A stretch of 64,000 nucleotides of DNA from Plantibacter flavus. Lineage in GTDB: Bacteria; Actinomycetota; Actinomycetes; Actinomycetales; Microbacteriaceae. The notes under the pieces were generated by a model. The model was not told where the DNA came from, made no database searches, and was given only the letters and a program-made list of their open reading frames with translations. The position numbers and the translations under genes were made by a program. The DNA lies in assembly GCF_002024505.1 (NCBI RefSeq), contig NZ_CP019402.1, positions 1,178,001 to 1,242,000 on the forward strand. The letters run 5' to 3'. This document shows, one piece after another, positions 17,473-26,254 of the stretch (its first letter is position 1; each line of letters starts with the position of its first letter).

Positions 17473-17496
17473 AGGCCCCGGAGCGATCCGGGGCCT
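17473..17496 (+). terminator. Terminator after the binding-protein gene
   Basis: A perfect 10-bp stem AGGCCCCGGA / TCCGGGGCCT closed by a GCGA tetraloop, 18 nt after the stop, followed by TCGTCGT. Confidence 0.88.
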
Positions 17497-17554
17497 TCGT
17501 CGTGTCCGGCAGCTGTAACTGCCGCCCTCGCGTGTGCTGTGCCGTGTGTGGTGG

Positions 17555-17700
17555 CGCCAGCGCGGTGCGCTGACGCGAGCGCGGGTCCAGCGCGTGAGCG
17601 CGGGTCTCCGGAGACCCGCGCTCACGCGTCTGCGACGCGCTCACGCCGATTCCGAGCCCATGCGGCACAGCGGGGCGCGCTCACGCCGGCGCACCGCGCC
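17555..17700. repeat. Palindromic repeat element A, left flank of the nuclease-like gene
   Basis: A GC-rich element containing short inverted units (GTGAGCGCGGG, GCGCGGTGCGC). Bases 17555-17672 match the reverse complement of 18823-18940 at 102 of 118 positions (86%), counted by hand without gaps. The left end carries CCAGCGCGGTGCGCTGACGC (17557-17576), identical to the end of element B; the right end carries a degenerate inverted copy (17685-17700). Confidence 0.85.
17591..17628. repeat. 38-bp perfect palindrome within element A
   Basis: The 19-base half starting CGCGTGAGCGCGGGTCTCC is followed immediately by its exact reverse complement, giving a loop-less 38-bp palindrome centred at 17609/17610. 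The matching copy in element B (about 18867-18904) has one mismatched pair. Confidence 0.92.
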
Positions 17701-17725
17701 GACAGCGACCAGTCGGACGCCCGGG

Positions 17726-18670
17726 TCAGCGGAACGCGCGTTGCAGCCCGGCGCGCTCGAGCTTCGCGGCGAGCCGACTCGGATGGACCAGGTCCTCCCA
17801 GGTGGCGCGGACGACGGTGTACCCGAGCGCGCGCAGACGGTCCTCCCGATGCTTCTCCGCCAGGACGATGTCGGCCACGTCCCGTCCCTGCGTGAACTCC
17901 TCCCGTACATACTTCTGCCGGCCGTCGAGTTCGAGGATGATGCGCTCGTCCGGCCAGACCGCATCGACCACGCCGACCGGTCCGTCCGCGTCGGAGAAGG
18001 CCTGCTGCAGCACCGGCAGGGCGAAACCGAGCCGCGCGATCACGACCCGCATCTTCGATTCACCACCGTTCGCGGCGAGCGGGTCCGCGAACTCGATCGC
18101 AAAGCGCACCTGGCGTCCTCCCCGCCGGCCCGGCAGGTCTCGTGCGAGCGAGCGGAGCGCCGTCTCATCGGTGAGCTTGAGCCGGAGGGCAGCGTCGGCG
18201 ACGGCGACGGCGTCCTCGAGGCGGGCGATCCGAGCGAGATCGACGACAGTCCGAGCCGGGTCCGTGACCGCGAGCCCGTACCGCATCCGTCGGGTGACGG
18301 AGCCCTGCGTGGTGTGACGGATGATGCCGGGTGCCGAACGTCCTCCGCGATCACCGCTCGTCAGCGTGTGCACCTCGGGAGGCCACGGACCCACGATCGG
18401 GAGTCCCCACAACCGCGCCGCCGAGTAGTGGCTGAACAATGCGTCCTTTCGGAGCGCAACGGCCGCCGCATCGATCCGGACCCGGTAGCGGTCATCGGGG
18501 GACAGGGAACTCCATATCGGTTCAGGGACGTAGATGCCCTTCCGCAGACGCACCAGGTCGCCGTCGCGGTGGGCGGCGCTCACCAGGCGCTCGGCACCGA
18601 CCCGGCGCGCGTCGCGAACGAGCAGGAGTCCGTTCGGGCGGAGGAGCAGGTTGAGATCGAAGGATTCCAT
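17726..18670 (-). CDS. AbiEi-like wHTH plus PD-(D/E)XK/Vsr-like nuclease-fold protein
   Basis: A 314-residue protein of a family common in Micrococcales and annotated as type IV toxin-antitoxin AbiEi antitoxin-domain or DUF559 protein. The N-terminal 60 residues (RDARRVGAERLVSAAHRDGD LVRLRKGIYVP) look like the AbiEi winged helix, followed by a middle domain with FSHYSAARLWGLP and DPARTVVDLAR. The C-terminal 100 residues resemble a Vsr/DUF559 endonuclease fold: VVDAVWPDERIILELDGRQKY supplies Asp, Glu and Lys in the right order, then REDRLRALGYTVVRATWEDL. No AbiEii-type toxin gene is adjacent. The gene is bracketed by inverted palindromic repeats and separates two halves of a transporter locus. 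Function unproven. Confidence 0.75.
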   Translation of the reverse strand: MESFDLNLLLRPNGLLLVRDARRVGAERLVSAAHRDGDLVRLRKGIYVPEPIWSSLSPDDRYRVRIDAAAVALRKDALFSHYSAARLWGLPIVGPWPPEVHTLTSGDRGGRSAPGIIRHTTQGSVTRRMRYGLAVTDPARTVVDLARIARLEDAVAVADAALRLKLTDETALRSLARDLPGRRGGRQVRFAIEFADPLAANGGESKMRVVIARLGFALPVLQQAFSDADGPVGVVDAVWPDERIILELDGRQKYVREEFTQGRDVADIVLAEKHREDRLRALGYTVVRATWEDLVHPSRLAAKLERAGLQRAFR

Positions 18671-18773
18671 CGCCTCACCGTGCCCGTTCGACTCCGCCGG
18701 TAGCTCGTGTCGTGGAACCGATGTGGAGAACTGCTCCCATCCAGCCTCCGGTGGAGCGAGGGTGGAGTGGCAC

Positions 18774-18940
18774 CCAGCGCGGTGCGCTGACGCCAGCGCG
18801 GGTCGTCGGTCTCAGCGCGGGTCGCTGTGCCGCGGGGGCTGGGACTCGGCGTGAGCGCGGGTCCAGCGCGTGAGCGCGTGCCTCCGGAGACCCGCGCTCA
18901 CGCGCCAGGACCGCGCTCGCGTCAGCGCACCGCGCTGGCG
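18774..18940. repeat. Palindromic repeat element B with perfect 20-bp terminal inverted repeats
   Basis: CCAGCGCGGTGCGCTGACGC (18774-18793) recurs as its exact reverse complement at 18919-18938, bounding a 165-bp non-coding element. The interior has further palindromic units related to element A. No target-site duplication is visible at the ends. The form is that of a MITE-like or REP-like element; copy number in the genome is unknown. Confidence 0.85.
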
Positions 18941-18958
18941 AAAGGGGGAGGGAGAATG

Positions 18959-19031
18959 CACAACTCCTCCGTCCCCGTCTCAGGAGGCCGTCTTGGTACG
19001 ACGGTGCCCCTCGGGGGAGGGAGGAGTTGTG
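18959..19031 (-). terminator. Nested inverted repeat downstream of livF, possible terminator
   Basis: CACAACTCCTCC (18959-18970) pairs perfectly with GGAGGAGTTGTG (19020-19031). Inside it, CCGTC (18988-18992) pairs with GACGG (19000-19004), and GTCCCC faces GGGGGA. It lies 117 nt beyond the livF stop and could end the reverse livHMGF transcript. Confidence 0.5.
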
Positions 19032-19147
19032 GTTCGTTCACCGGTCGGGATCCGGTGGCTTCTGGCTCGTCGCTCGGCACGCGGCCGGGACAAGCATGTT
19101 CGAGGGTACCGAAGTACCCGCCGACCCGCGAGTGGGGATCGCCCTGA

Positions 19148-19924
19148 TCAGTCCTCGTCCTGGCCGAGCGTGCCCAGGTAGAGGCCGATCACCTTGTCAT
19201 CCGAGAGGAGTTCGCGGCCCGTCCCGGTGTAGGCGTCACGACCCTGGTCGAGCACGTACCCGCGGTCGCAGATCTGCAGACAGCGACGTGCGTTCTGCTC
19301 CACCATGATCGTGGTGACGCCGGCCTTGTTGATGTCCGAGACCCGGATGAACGCGTCGTCCTGTCGGACCGGCGACAGCCCCGCGGACGGCTCGTCGAGG
19401 AGCAGCACGTGCGGATCCATCATGAGGGCTCGCGACATCGCGACCATCTGACGCTCACCACCCGACAGCGAACCGGCGCGTTGCTTGAGCCGCTTCCCGA
19501 GTTCGCTGAAGATCCCGGTGACGAACTCGAGGCGCTCGTTGTACTGCTTCGGCTTCTGGAACAGCCCCATCTTGAGGTTGTCCTCGATGGTGAGGCTCGG
19601 GAACACGTTGTTCGTCTGCGGGACGAACCCGACGCCGCGCGCCACGAGCTTGTTCGCCCGGAGCCCCGTGATGTCCTCGCCGTTCAGCAGCACCTGCCCG
19701 CTGCGCACCTTCACCTGTCCGAAGATCGCCTTCAGCAGCGTCGACTTCCCCGCACCGTTCGGTCCGATGATGCCGATGAGCTCGCCCTTCCGGGCGGTCA
19801 GGTTGGCGCTGTTCAGGATGTTCACGCCGGGGAGGTACCCGGCGGTCAGATCGGTGACCTCCACGACCATCTCGGCGGTCTTGACCGCGGTGCCGCCGAC
19901 CGGCGCACCCTTCACGTCGCTCAT
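19148..19924 (-). CDS. livF: Branched-chain amino acid-type ABC transporter ATP-binding protein LivF
   Basis: A 258-residue ATPase. Walker A GPNGAGKST is at residues 54-62, the signature motif is LSGGERQMVAMSRALM, Walker B is VLLLDEPSAGLSP, and the switch His region is replaced by the family-typical ITTIMVEQN-like TTIMVEQNARR. The short C-terminus and the YLG ending are typical of LivF rather than LivG. It overlaps livG by 4 bp. It is the last gene of the reverse operon livH-livM-livG-livF. Confidence 0.93.
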   Translation of the reverse strand: MSDVKGAPVGGTAVKTAEMVVEVTDLTAGYLPGVNILNSANLTARKGELIGIIGPNGAGKSTLLKAIFGQVKVRSGQVLLNGEDITGLRANKLVARGVGFVPQTNNVFPSLTIEDNLKMGLFQKPKQYNERLEFVTGIFSELGKRLKQRAGSLSGGERQMVAMSRALMMDPHVLLLDEPSAGLSPVRQDDAFIRVSDINKAGVTTIMVEQNARRCLQICDRGYVLDQGRDAYTGTGRELLSDDKVIGLYLGTLGQDED

Positions 19925-20892
19925 TTCCGCTCCTCCTCGGGCTCGGCACCAGCCGCGAGCCGTTCGTCCTCGATCTCGGCGAGCAGCTCCTCGGCCGCAG
20001 CGCTGTCCTCTCCGGCGATCCTGCCGGTCACGACCCCGAGGTCGACGTCCTGGTGGCTCCCGAGGTAGGCGTCGATGACGGCGGGGTCCTCCATGACGGT
20101 GTCGGGCGGGCCCTCGGCGACGACACGACCTTCGGCCATGACGACCACCCAGTCGGCGATGTGCCGGACCATCTGCATGTCGTGCTCGACGAACAGCACG
20201 GTCATGCCCTCGTCCTTCAACGCCAGGATGTGGTCGAGGAGGGACTGCGTGAGCGCCGGGTTGACGCCGGCCATCGGCTCGTCGAGCATGACGAGCTTCG
20301 GATCGCTCATGAGCGCCCGCGCCATCTCGAGGAGCTTCCGCTGCCCACCGGACAGGCTGGCCGCGTAGTCGTCGCGCTTCGTGTCGAGCTTGAAGCGACG
20401 CAGGAGGTCCATCGCCTTGACCTCGAGGTCCTCCTCCTGCCTCCGCCAGAGCGGCTTCACGAGGCTCGAGAAGATGCCCTCGCCGGTCTGGCCGGTCGCG
20501 CCGAGCTTCATGTTCTCGAGCACCGTGAGCAGGCCGAGCGCCTTCGTCAACTGGAAGGTCCGGACCTGACCCATGCGGGCGACCTTGAACGCCGGGACGC
20601 CGCCGAGGCTCTTACCGTCGAAGTTCCACGTCCCGGTGTTCGGCTTGTCGAAGCCGGTCAGCAGGTTGAACAGCGTGGTCTTACCGGCACCGTTCGGGCC
20701 GATGAGGGCGGTGATCGCGTTGCGGGGCACCTCCAGGTGCTCCACGTTCACCGCCTGCAGGCCGCCGAAGGTCCGGGTGACCTGGTCCGCGATGAGGATC
20801 GGGTCGACCTTCTTGACGCCCGGGACGATCTCGCCGACGTGGAGGCCGGTGGTCTTGACCGGTCGCGAGGTGGGTGAGCTGTTACTTGACAA
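19921..20892 (-). CDS. livG: Branched-chain amino acid-type ABC transporter ATP-binding protein LivG
   Basis: A 323-residue ATPase. Walker A GPNGAGKTT lies at residues 65-73, the signature LSGGQRKLLEMARALM follows, and Walker B is LVMLDEPMAGVNP. LivG is recognisable by the long insertion before the signature and the C-terminal ADWVVVMAEGRVVAEGPP. After the usual end (YLGSHQ) there is an extra acidic tail of about 45 residues. The only start upstream of the homology is TTG at 20892, which overlaps the livM stop by 11 bp; internal starts would cut the domain. Confidence 0.92.
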   Translation of the reverse strand: MSSNSSPTSRPVKTTGLHVGEIVPGVKKVDPILIADQVTRTFGGLQAVNVEHLEVPRNAITALIGPNGAGKTTLFNLLTGFDKPNTGTWNFDGKSLGGVPAFKVARMGQVRTFQLTKALGLLTVLENMKLGATGQTGEGIFSSLVKPLWRRQEEDLEVKAMDLLRRFKLDTKRDDYAASLSGGQRKLLEMARALMSDPKLVMLDEPMAGVNPALTQSLLDHILALKDEGMTVLFVEHDMQMVRHIADWVVVMAEGRVVAEGPPDTVMEDPAVIDAYLGSHQDVDLGVVTGRIAGEDSAAAEELLAEIEDERLAAGAEPEEERK

Positions 20893-21862
20893 AGGTCAGC
20901 TCCTTCTTGTTTCCGAGGATGCCTTGCGGCCTGAAGATGACGATCAGCATGAGCGCGACGCCGACCAGCACGTAGCGGAGCGTCGACGCCTGCGTCGAGC
21001 TCATGAACGGCAGGACGTCCGCCTTCACGAGCGCCGGGAGGACGTTCGAGAGGAACGCCATGATCACCCAGAAGATCACCGAGCCGAGCAACGGCCCGAA
21101 GACCGTCGCGGCTCCACCGAGCAGGAGGATCGTCCAGATGAAGAAGGTGAGACTCGTGACGTACACGCTGGGCACGACCGCGGAGGGGAGCGCCAGCACC
21201 ACCCCGCCGAGCGCACCGAACACGCCACCGACGACGAGCGCCTGCATCTTGTAGGCGAACACGTTCTTGCCGAGGGCGCGCACGGCGTCCTCGTCCTCGC
21301 GGATGCCCTTCAGCACGCGGCCCCAGGGGCTGCGCATGAGGAGGAACACGAGGAGTGCGGCGACGGCGAGCAGCAGGATGCCGAAGATCCGGACCCACCA
21401 CTGGTTCGCGTTGAGTTCCCAGGGCCCGAAGCCGTACGTGCCCGGCGGGATCGGGTTCGCGGCCCGGAAGCCCTCGTGATAGTTGCCGAGTCCGTCGGCC
21501 GAGTTCGTGAACTCGTCGAAGACCTGCGTGGTGAAGAGGAGTCGGACGATCTCGGCCGCCGCGATGGTGACGATGGCCAGATAGTCGGCCCGCAGTCGCA
21601 GGGTCGGGATGCCGAGGATGAAGGCGAAGACCACCGAGGCCAGACAGCCGACGATGATGCCCGCCCACCACGGGAGGTTGAAGCTCAGGATCGAGATGGC
21701 GTAGCCGTAAGCGCCGAGTGCCATGAACCCCGCCATACCGAAGTTCAACAGACCGCCGTAGCCGAAGTGCACGGCCAAGCCGAGTGCTGCGAGCGCGTAC
21801 GCGATCGTCTCCGGGCTGATGACCCAAGCGAGCGTGTTCGAGAGAATGCTTCCCCAGTCCAT
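20882..21862 (-). CDS. livM: Branched-chain amino acid-type ABC transporter permease LivM
   Basis: A 326-residue inner-membrane permease with about eight to ten helices. Family motifs include LAVHFGYGGLLNFGMAGFMA near the N-terminus, ILGIPTLRLRADYLAIVTIA, and the EAA-like cytoplasmic loop SPWGRVLKGIREDEDAVRALGKN that contacts the ATPase. It ends FRPQGILGNKKELTFVK. It starts at ATG 21862, 10 nt after livH, and overlaps livG. Confidence 0.94.
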   Translation of the reverse strand: MDWGSILSNTLAWVISPETIAYALAALGLAVHFGYGGLLNFGMAGFMALGAYGYAISILSFNLPWWAGIIVGCLASVVFAFILGIPTLRLRADYLAIVTIAAAEIVRLLFTTQVFDEFTNSADGLGNYHEGFRAANPIPPGTYGFGPWELNANQWWVRIFGILLLAVAALLVFLLMRSPWGRVLKGIREDEDAVRALGKNVFAYKMQALVVGGVFGALGGVVLALPSAVVPSVYVTSLTFFIWTILLLGGAATVFGPLLGSVIFWVIMAFLSNVLPALVKADVLPFMSSTQASTLRYVLVGVALMLIVIFRPQGILGNKKELTFVK

Positions 21863-21872
21863 GCGCGTGCCC

Positions 21873-23186
21873 CTAACCGATTCTCTCGCGACGTCCGAGG
21901 ATGCCCTGCGGTCTCACGAGGAGCACCGCGATGAGCACCACGAGGGCGCCGACGTACTTGATGTCAGACGGGATCCAGAGCGTCGAGACCTCGACGAGGA
22001 TGCCGATGATGAGGGCGCCGACCATGGCGCCGAAGGCGGTTCCGAGCCCGCCGAGGGTGATGGCCGCGAAGATGAGCAGGAGCAGCTGCGCTCCCATGTC
22101 CCACTTGATGCCCGGTCGGAAGTACGCCCACAGGATGCCGGAGAGACCCGCGAGGGTCGCTGCGAGGATCCAGACGATGCGGACCACGCGGTCGACGTCG
22201 ATGCCGCTGGCCGCGGCGAGGCTCGGGTTGTCCGAGATGGCTCGTGTCGCCTTGCCCGTCTTCGTCTTGATGAGCCACCAGGCCACGCCGAGGAGCACCA
22301 CGACGCTGACCGCCATGCTGATCATGTCGGTGACGCTGAGCGAGACCGTGCCGAACAGCTTGATGTTCTCCTCTCCGGAACCGGGCAGCTGGAACGTCCC
22401 GCCGCCGATGAAGTAGAGGAACACGTAGCGGAGCGCCAGCGACAGGCCGATCGAGACGATCATGACCTGCACGATGCCGACGCCCTTGCGTCTCAAGGGT
22501 CTCCAGATGCCCGCATCGAGCGCGAAGCCGAACGCGGCGCTCAAGGCGAGGGCGATGATGATGGCCAGCCAGATCGGCCATTGCAGGAACACCCCGAACA
22601 CGAGCGCCATGATCGCGCCGAAGGTCACCATCTCCGCGTGGGCGAAGTTGCTGAGTCCGGTGGTGCCGAACACGAGGGAGGCTCCGATGGCGGCGAGGGC
22701 CAGCATGAGGCCGAAGTTCAGGCCGTTGACGAGTCGTTCGGCGAGTTGGTCCCAGAAGCTGACGGTGACGCGGACGCCCTCGCCGAGGAAGAAGTTCACT
22801 GATTTCGATTGGGTGAGACCGAACTCGGCCTCGATGGTCGAGCCGCCCTCAGCGACGATGACGCCCTTCGGGAGGGTCTCCTCGTCGAGCGTTACCTTGT
22901 ACGTACCTTTCTCGGGGACGCCGATCTTCCACTTGCCGTCGGCGTCGGTGTCGACATCGGCCTTGTAGCCGTTGCCGTCGACCGTGATGTTCACGCCTTC
23001 GAGTGGTTTGTCGTCGTACTTGACGTTCCCAGCGAAGTAGAAGTCGTACTCCTCGCCCACCTCGTCAGCATGAGCCGGGACGGCGCTCATGACGGACGTG
23101 AGGGTGATGGCCCCGAACAACAGGGCGATGAGGAGCACGAATCTCCGTGCCAGTCTCGGGTTTCGGGTCGTTCCAGCGAACTTCAC
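21873..23186 (-). CDS. livH: LivH-type permease with an exported N-terminal beta-sandwich domain
   Basis: A 437-residue protein, about 140 longer than usual LivH. Residues 1-40 form a signal peptide ending AVPAHA. Residues about 41-145 are hydrophilic, starting [20 protein letters not shown], with [22 protein letters not shown], which looks like a carboxypeptidase-regulatory or transthyretin-like beta-sandwich. The LivH permease core follows from about 165 ([38 protein letters not shown]) to the ending [17 protein letters not shown]. The GTG start at 23186 follows a good ribosome binding site (GGAGGT). It is the first gene of the reverse operon and divergent from guaB. Confidence 0.88.
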   Translation of the reverse strand: MKFAGTTRNPRLARRFVLLIALLFGAITLTSVMSAVPAHADEVGEEYDFYFAGNVKYDDKPLEGVNITVDGNGYKADVDTDADGKWKIGVPEKGTYKVTLDEETLPKGVIVAEGGSTIEAEFGLTQSKSVNFFLGEGVRVTVSFWDQLAERLVNGLNFGLMLALAAIGASLVFGTTGLSNFAHAEMVTFGAIMALVFGVFLQWPIWLAIIIALALSAAFGFALDAGIWRPLRRKGVGIVQVMIVSIGLSLALRYVFLYFIGGGTFQLPGSGEENIKLFGTVSLSVTDMISMAVSVVVLLGVAWWLIKTKTGKATRAISDNPSLAAASGIDVDRVVRIVWILAATLAGLSGILWAYFRPGIKWDMGAQLLLLIFAAITLGGLGTAFGAMVGALIIGILVEVSTLWIPSDIKYVGALVVLIAVLLVRPQGILGRRERIG

Positions 23187-23405
23187 TGCACCTCCAGTGC
23201 CGGGCCACTTCCGTGGACCGTTCTCCTGCGTCGGACAACGCTGTTCGACGATAGAACCTGATTATTGCCTACATGTTTCGCCCATGCGTATTTCTCCGCA
23301 TCGATTTGTCGGGATCGTGGAATAGGGGTAGGCCCTGCTCGGTTACGATGGTGATACCGGCAGGTCTGCGTTTCTCCGGTGTGTTCGTGGCTATGAGAGG
23401 GATAA
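23187..23405. promoter_or_regulatory. Divergent promoter region between livH and guaB
   Basis: The 219 bp hold both promoters. The stretch 23255-23285 (AGAACCTGATTATTGCCTACATG) is the most A+T-rich. On the forward strand, TACGAT (23344-23349) is a possible -10 for guaB without a convincing -35. No known operator is recognised. Confidence 0.35.
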
Positions 23406-24908
<1,503 letters not shown>

Positions 24909-24926
24909 GCACCCGCACGAACGCCG

Positions 24927-24958
24927 ACGGTCCGGCAGGCTTCCGCCTGCCGGACCGT
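24927..24958 (+). terminator. Strong terminator after guaB
   Basis: A perfect 14-bp stem ACGGTCCGGCAGGC... closing on a TTCC tetraloop (24941-24944), then CCTCGTT. It separates guaB from guaB3. Confidence 0.9.
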
Positions 24959-24977
24959 CCTCGTTCCAGGCGACCGG

Positions 24978-24983
24978 TAGGCT
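24978..24983 (+). promoter_or_regulatory. -10 box TAGGCT, leaderless start of guaB3
   Basis: TAGGCT ends 6 nt before GTG 24990. With the guaB terminator just upstream, this gives guaB3 its own promoter. Confidence 0.55.
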
Positions 24984-24989
24984 GGTGCG

Positions 24990-26114
24990 GTGAGCATGGA
25001 TATTGAGATCGGCCGGTCAAAGCGCGCACGGCGCGCCTACGCGTTCGACGACATCGCCGTCGTCCCGTCGCGGCGGACCCGCGACCCACAGGACGTCTCG
25101 GTGTCCTGGTCGATCGACGCCTACCAGTTCGAGATCCCGGTGCTCGCAGCACCGATGGACTCCGTCGTCTCGCCGACGACCGCGATCATGATGGGCCAGC
25201 TCGGCGGCGTCGGCGTCCTCGACCTCGAGGGCCTCTGGACGCGGTACGAAGACCCCGAGCCGCTGCTCGCCGAGATCCGGTCGTTGCCGGTCGGCCGCGC
25301 GACCGCGCGCATGCAGGAGATCTACTCGGAGCCCATCAAGCCCGAACTCGTCACGGCCCGGCTCGCCGAGATCCGCGCGGCCGGAGTCACCGTCGCCGCA
25401 GCCCTCTCGCCGCAGCGCACGCAGGAGCTCTACGAGACCGTCGTCGCCGCAGGTGTCGACCTCTTCGTCATCCGCGGCACCACCGTGTCGGCGGAGCACG
25501 TCTCCAAGAACCAGGAGCCGCTCAACCTCAAGAAGTTCATCTACGAACTCGACGTCCCCGTGATCGTCGGTGGCGCGGCCACGTACACCGCAGCCCTGCA
25601 CCTCATGCGGACCGGTGCGGCCGGCGTCCTCGTCGGCTTCGGTGGCGGCGCCGCCTCCACCACGCGGGCCTCGCTCGGCATCCATGCCCCGATGGCGACC
25701 GCCGTGGCCGACGTCGCCGGTGCGCGTCGCGACTACCTCGACGAGTCCGGCGGCCGCTACGTGCACGTCATCGCCGACGGCGGTCTCGGGACCTCGGGCG
25801 ACATCGTCAAGGCCGTCGCAATGGGGGCCGACGCCGTCATGCTCGGCACCGCACTCGCCCGCGCAACGGACGCACCCGGCGGTGGCTGGCACTGGGGTGC
25901 CGAGGCGCACCACCTGCACCTGCCGCGCGGACGCCGTGTCGAGGTGGGGACCGTCGCGACGCTCGAGGAGATCCTCTACGGCCCGTCGCCGAAGTCTGAC
26001 GGCACGGCCAACCTCATCGGCGCGCTCCGTCGCTCGATGGCCACCACCGGCTACTCCGACCTCAAGGAGTTCCAGCGGGTCGAGGTCGTCGTCGCGCCGT
26101 ACCAGGGCGCCTAG
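24990..26114 (+). CDS. guaB3: GuaB3 family IMP dehydrogenase-related protein
   Basis: A 374-residue IMPDH/GMPR-family barrel without CBS domains. It starts at GTG 24990 (an ATG two codons later is possible), then IGRSKRARRAYAFDDIAVVPSRRT and APMDSVVSP, the family N-terminus. The barrel motif IADGGLGTSGDIVKAVAMGADAVMLG is intact. The IMPDH catalytic loop is altered: the usual SICTT is here GGAASTTR, with Ser223 where the nucleophilic Cys would be. The family lies beside guaB in most Actinobacteria. Its reaction here is uncertain, and IMPDH activity by the classic mechanism is not supported by this loop. Confidence 0.9.
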   Translation: MSMDIEIGRSKRARRAYAFDDIAVVPSRRTRDPQDVSVSWSIDAYQFEIPVLAAPMDSVVSPTTAIMMGQLGGVGVLDLEGLWTRYEDPEPLLAEIRSLPVGRATARMQEIYSEPIKPELVTARLAEIRAAGVTVAAALSPQRTQELYETVVAAGVDLFVIRGTTVSAEHVSKNQEPLNLKKFIYELDVPVIVGGAATYTAALHLMRTGAAGVLVGFGGGAASTTRASLGIHAPMATAVADVAGARRDYLDESGGRYVHVIADGGLGTSGDIVKAVAMGADAVMLGTALARATDAPGGGWHWGAEAHHLHLPRGRRVEVGTVATLEEILYGPSPKSDGTANLIGALRRSMATTGYSDLKEFQRVEVVVAPYQGA

Positions 26115-26120
26115 CCCTGC

Positions 26121-26146
26121 CGGAAGCGAGCCGCTTCCGCAAGCGG
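26121..26146 (+). terminator. Two mutually exclusive hairpins after guaB3
   Basis: CGGAAGCG-AGC-CGCTTCCG (26121-26139) and CCGCTT-CCGC-AAGCGG (26131-26146) share the central CCGCTTCCG, so only one can form. The first is the likely guaB3 terminator. Confidence 0.6.
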
Positions 26147-26175
26147 TTGTCGGGTCGCATCGCGCCGACTAGCCT
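26147..26175 (+). promoter_or_regulatory. Promoter of glpD
   Basis: TTGTCG (26147-26152), 17-bp spacer, TAGCCT (26170-26175), leaving a leader of about 75 nt before ATG 26255. Confidence 0.65.
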
Positions 26176-26254
26176 CTGAGGCAGAGCCTCGTGGACGAGC
26201 ACCTGCCTCCGGCAGGATCATCGCGAGGGCGGTTCCAGCGAGCGGAGTTCGACG

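Larger units (their letters stand above)
18671..19147. other. Intergenic region with repeat element B and a second inverted repeat
   Basis: No gene is supported in these 477 bases. They contain the upstream region of the nuclease-like gene (to about 18770), the palindromic element B (18774-18940), and a different inverted repeat (18959-19031) downstream of livF. The rest (19032-19147) shows nothing I can identify. Confidence 0.7.

Noticed and set aside
17555..18940. Insertion sequence interpretation of the repeat-flanked unit
   Set aside because: No transposase motif is found in the enclosed protein and no target duplication is visible at either repeat. It is kept as a cassette-like unit and not called an IS.
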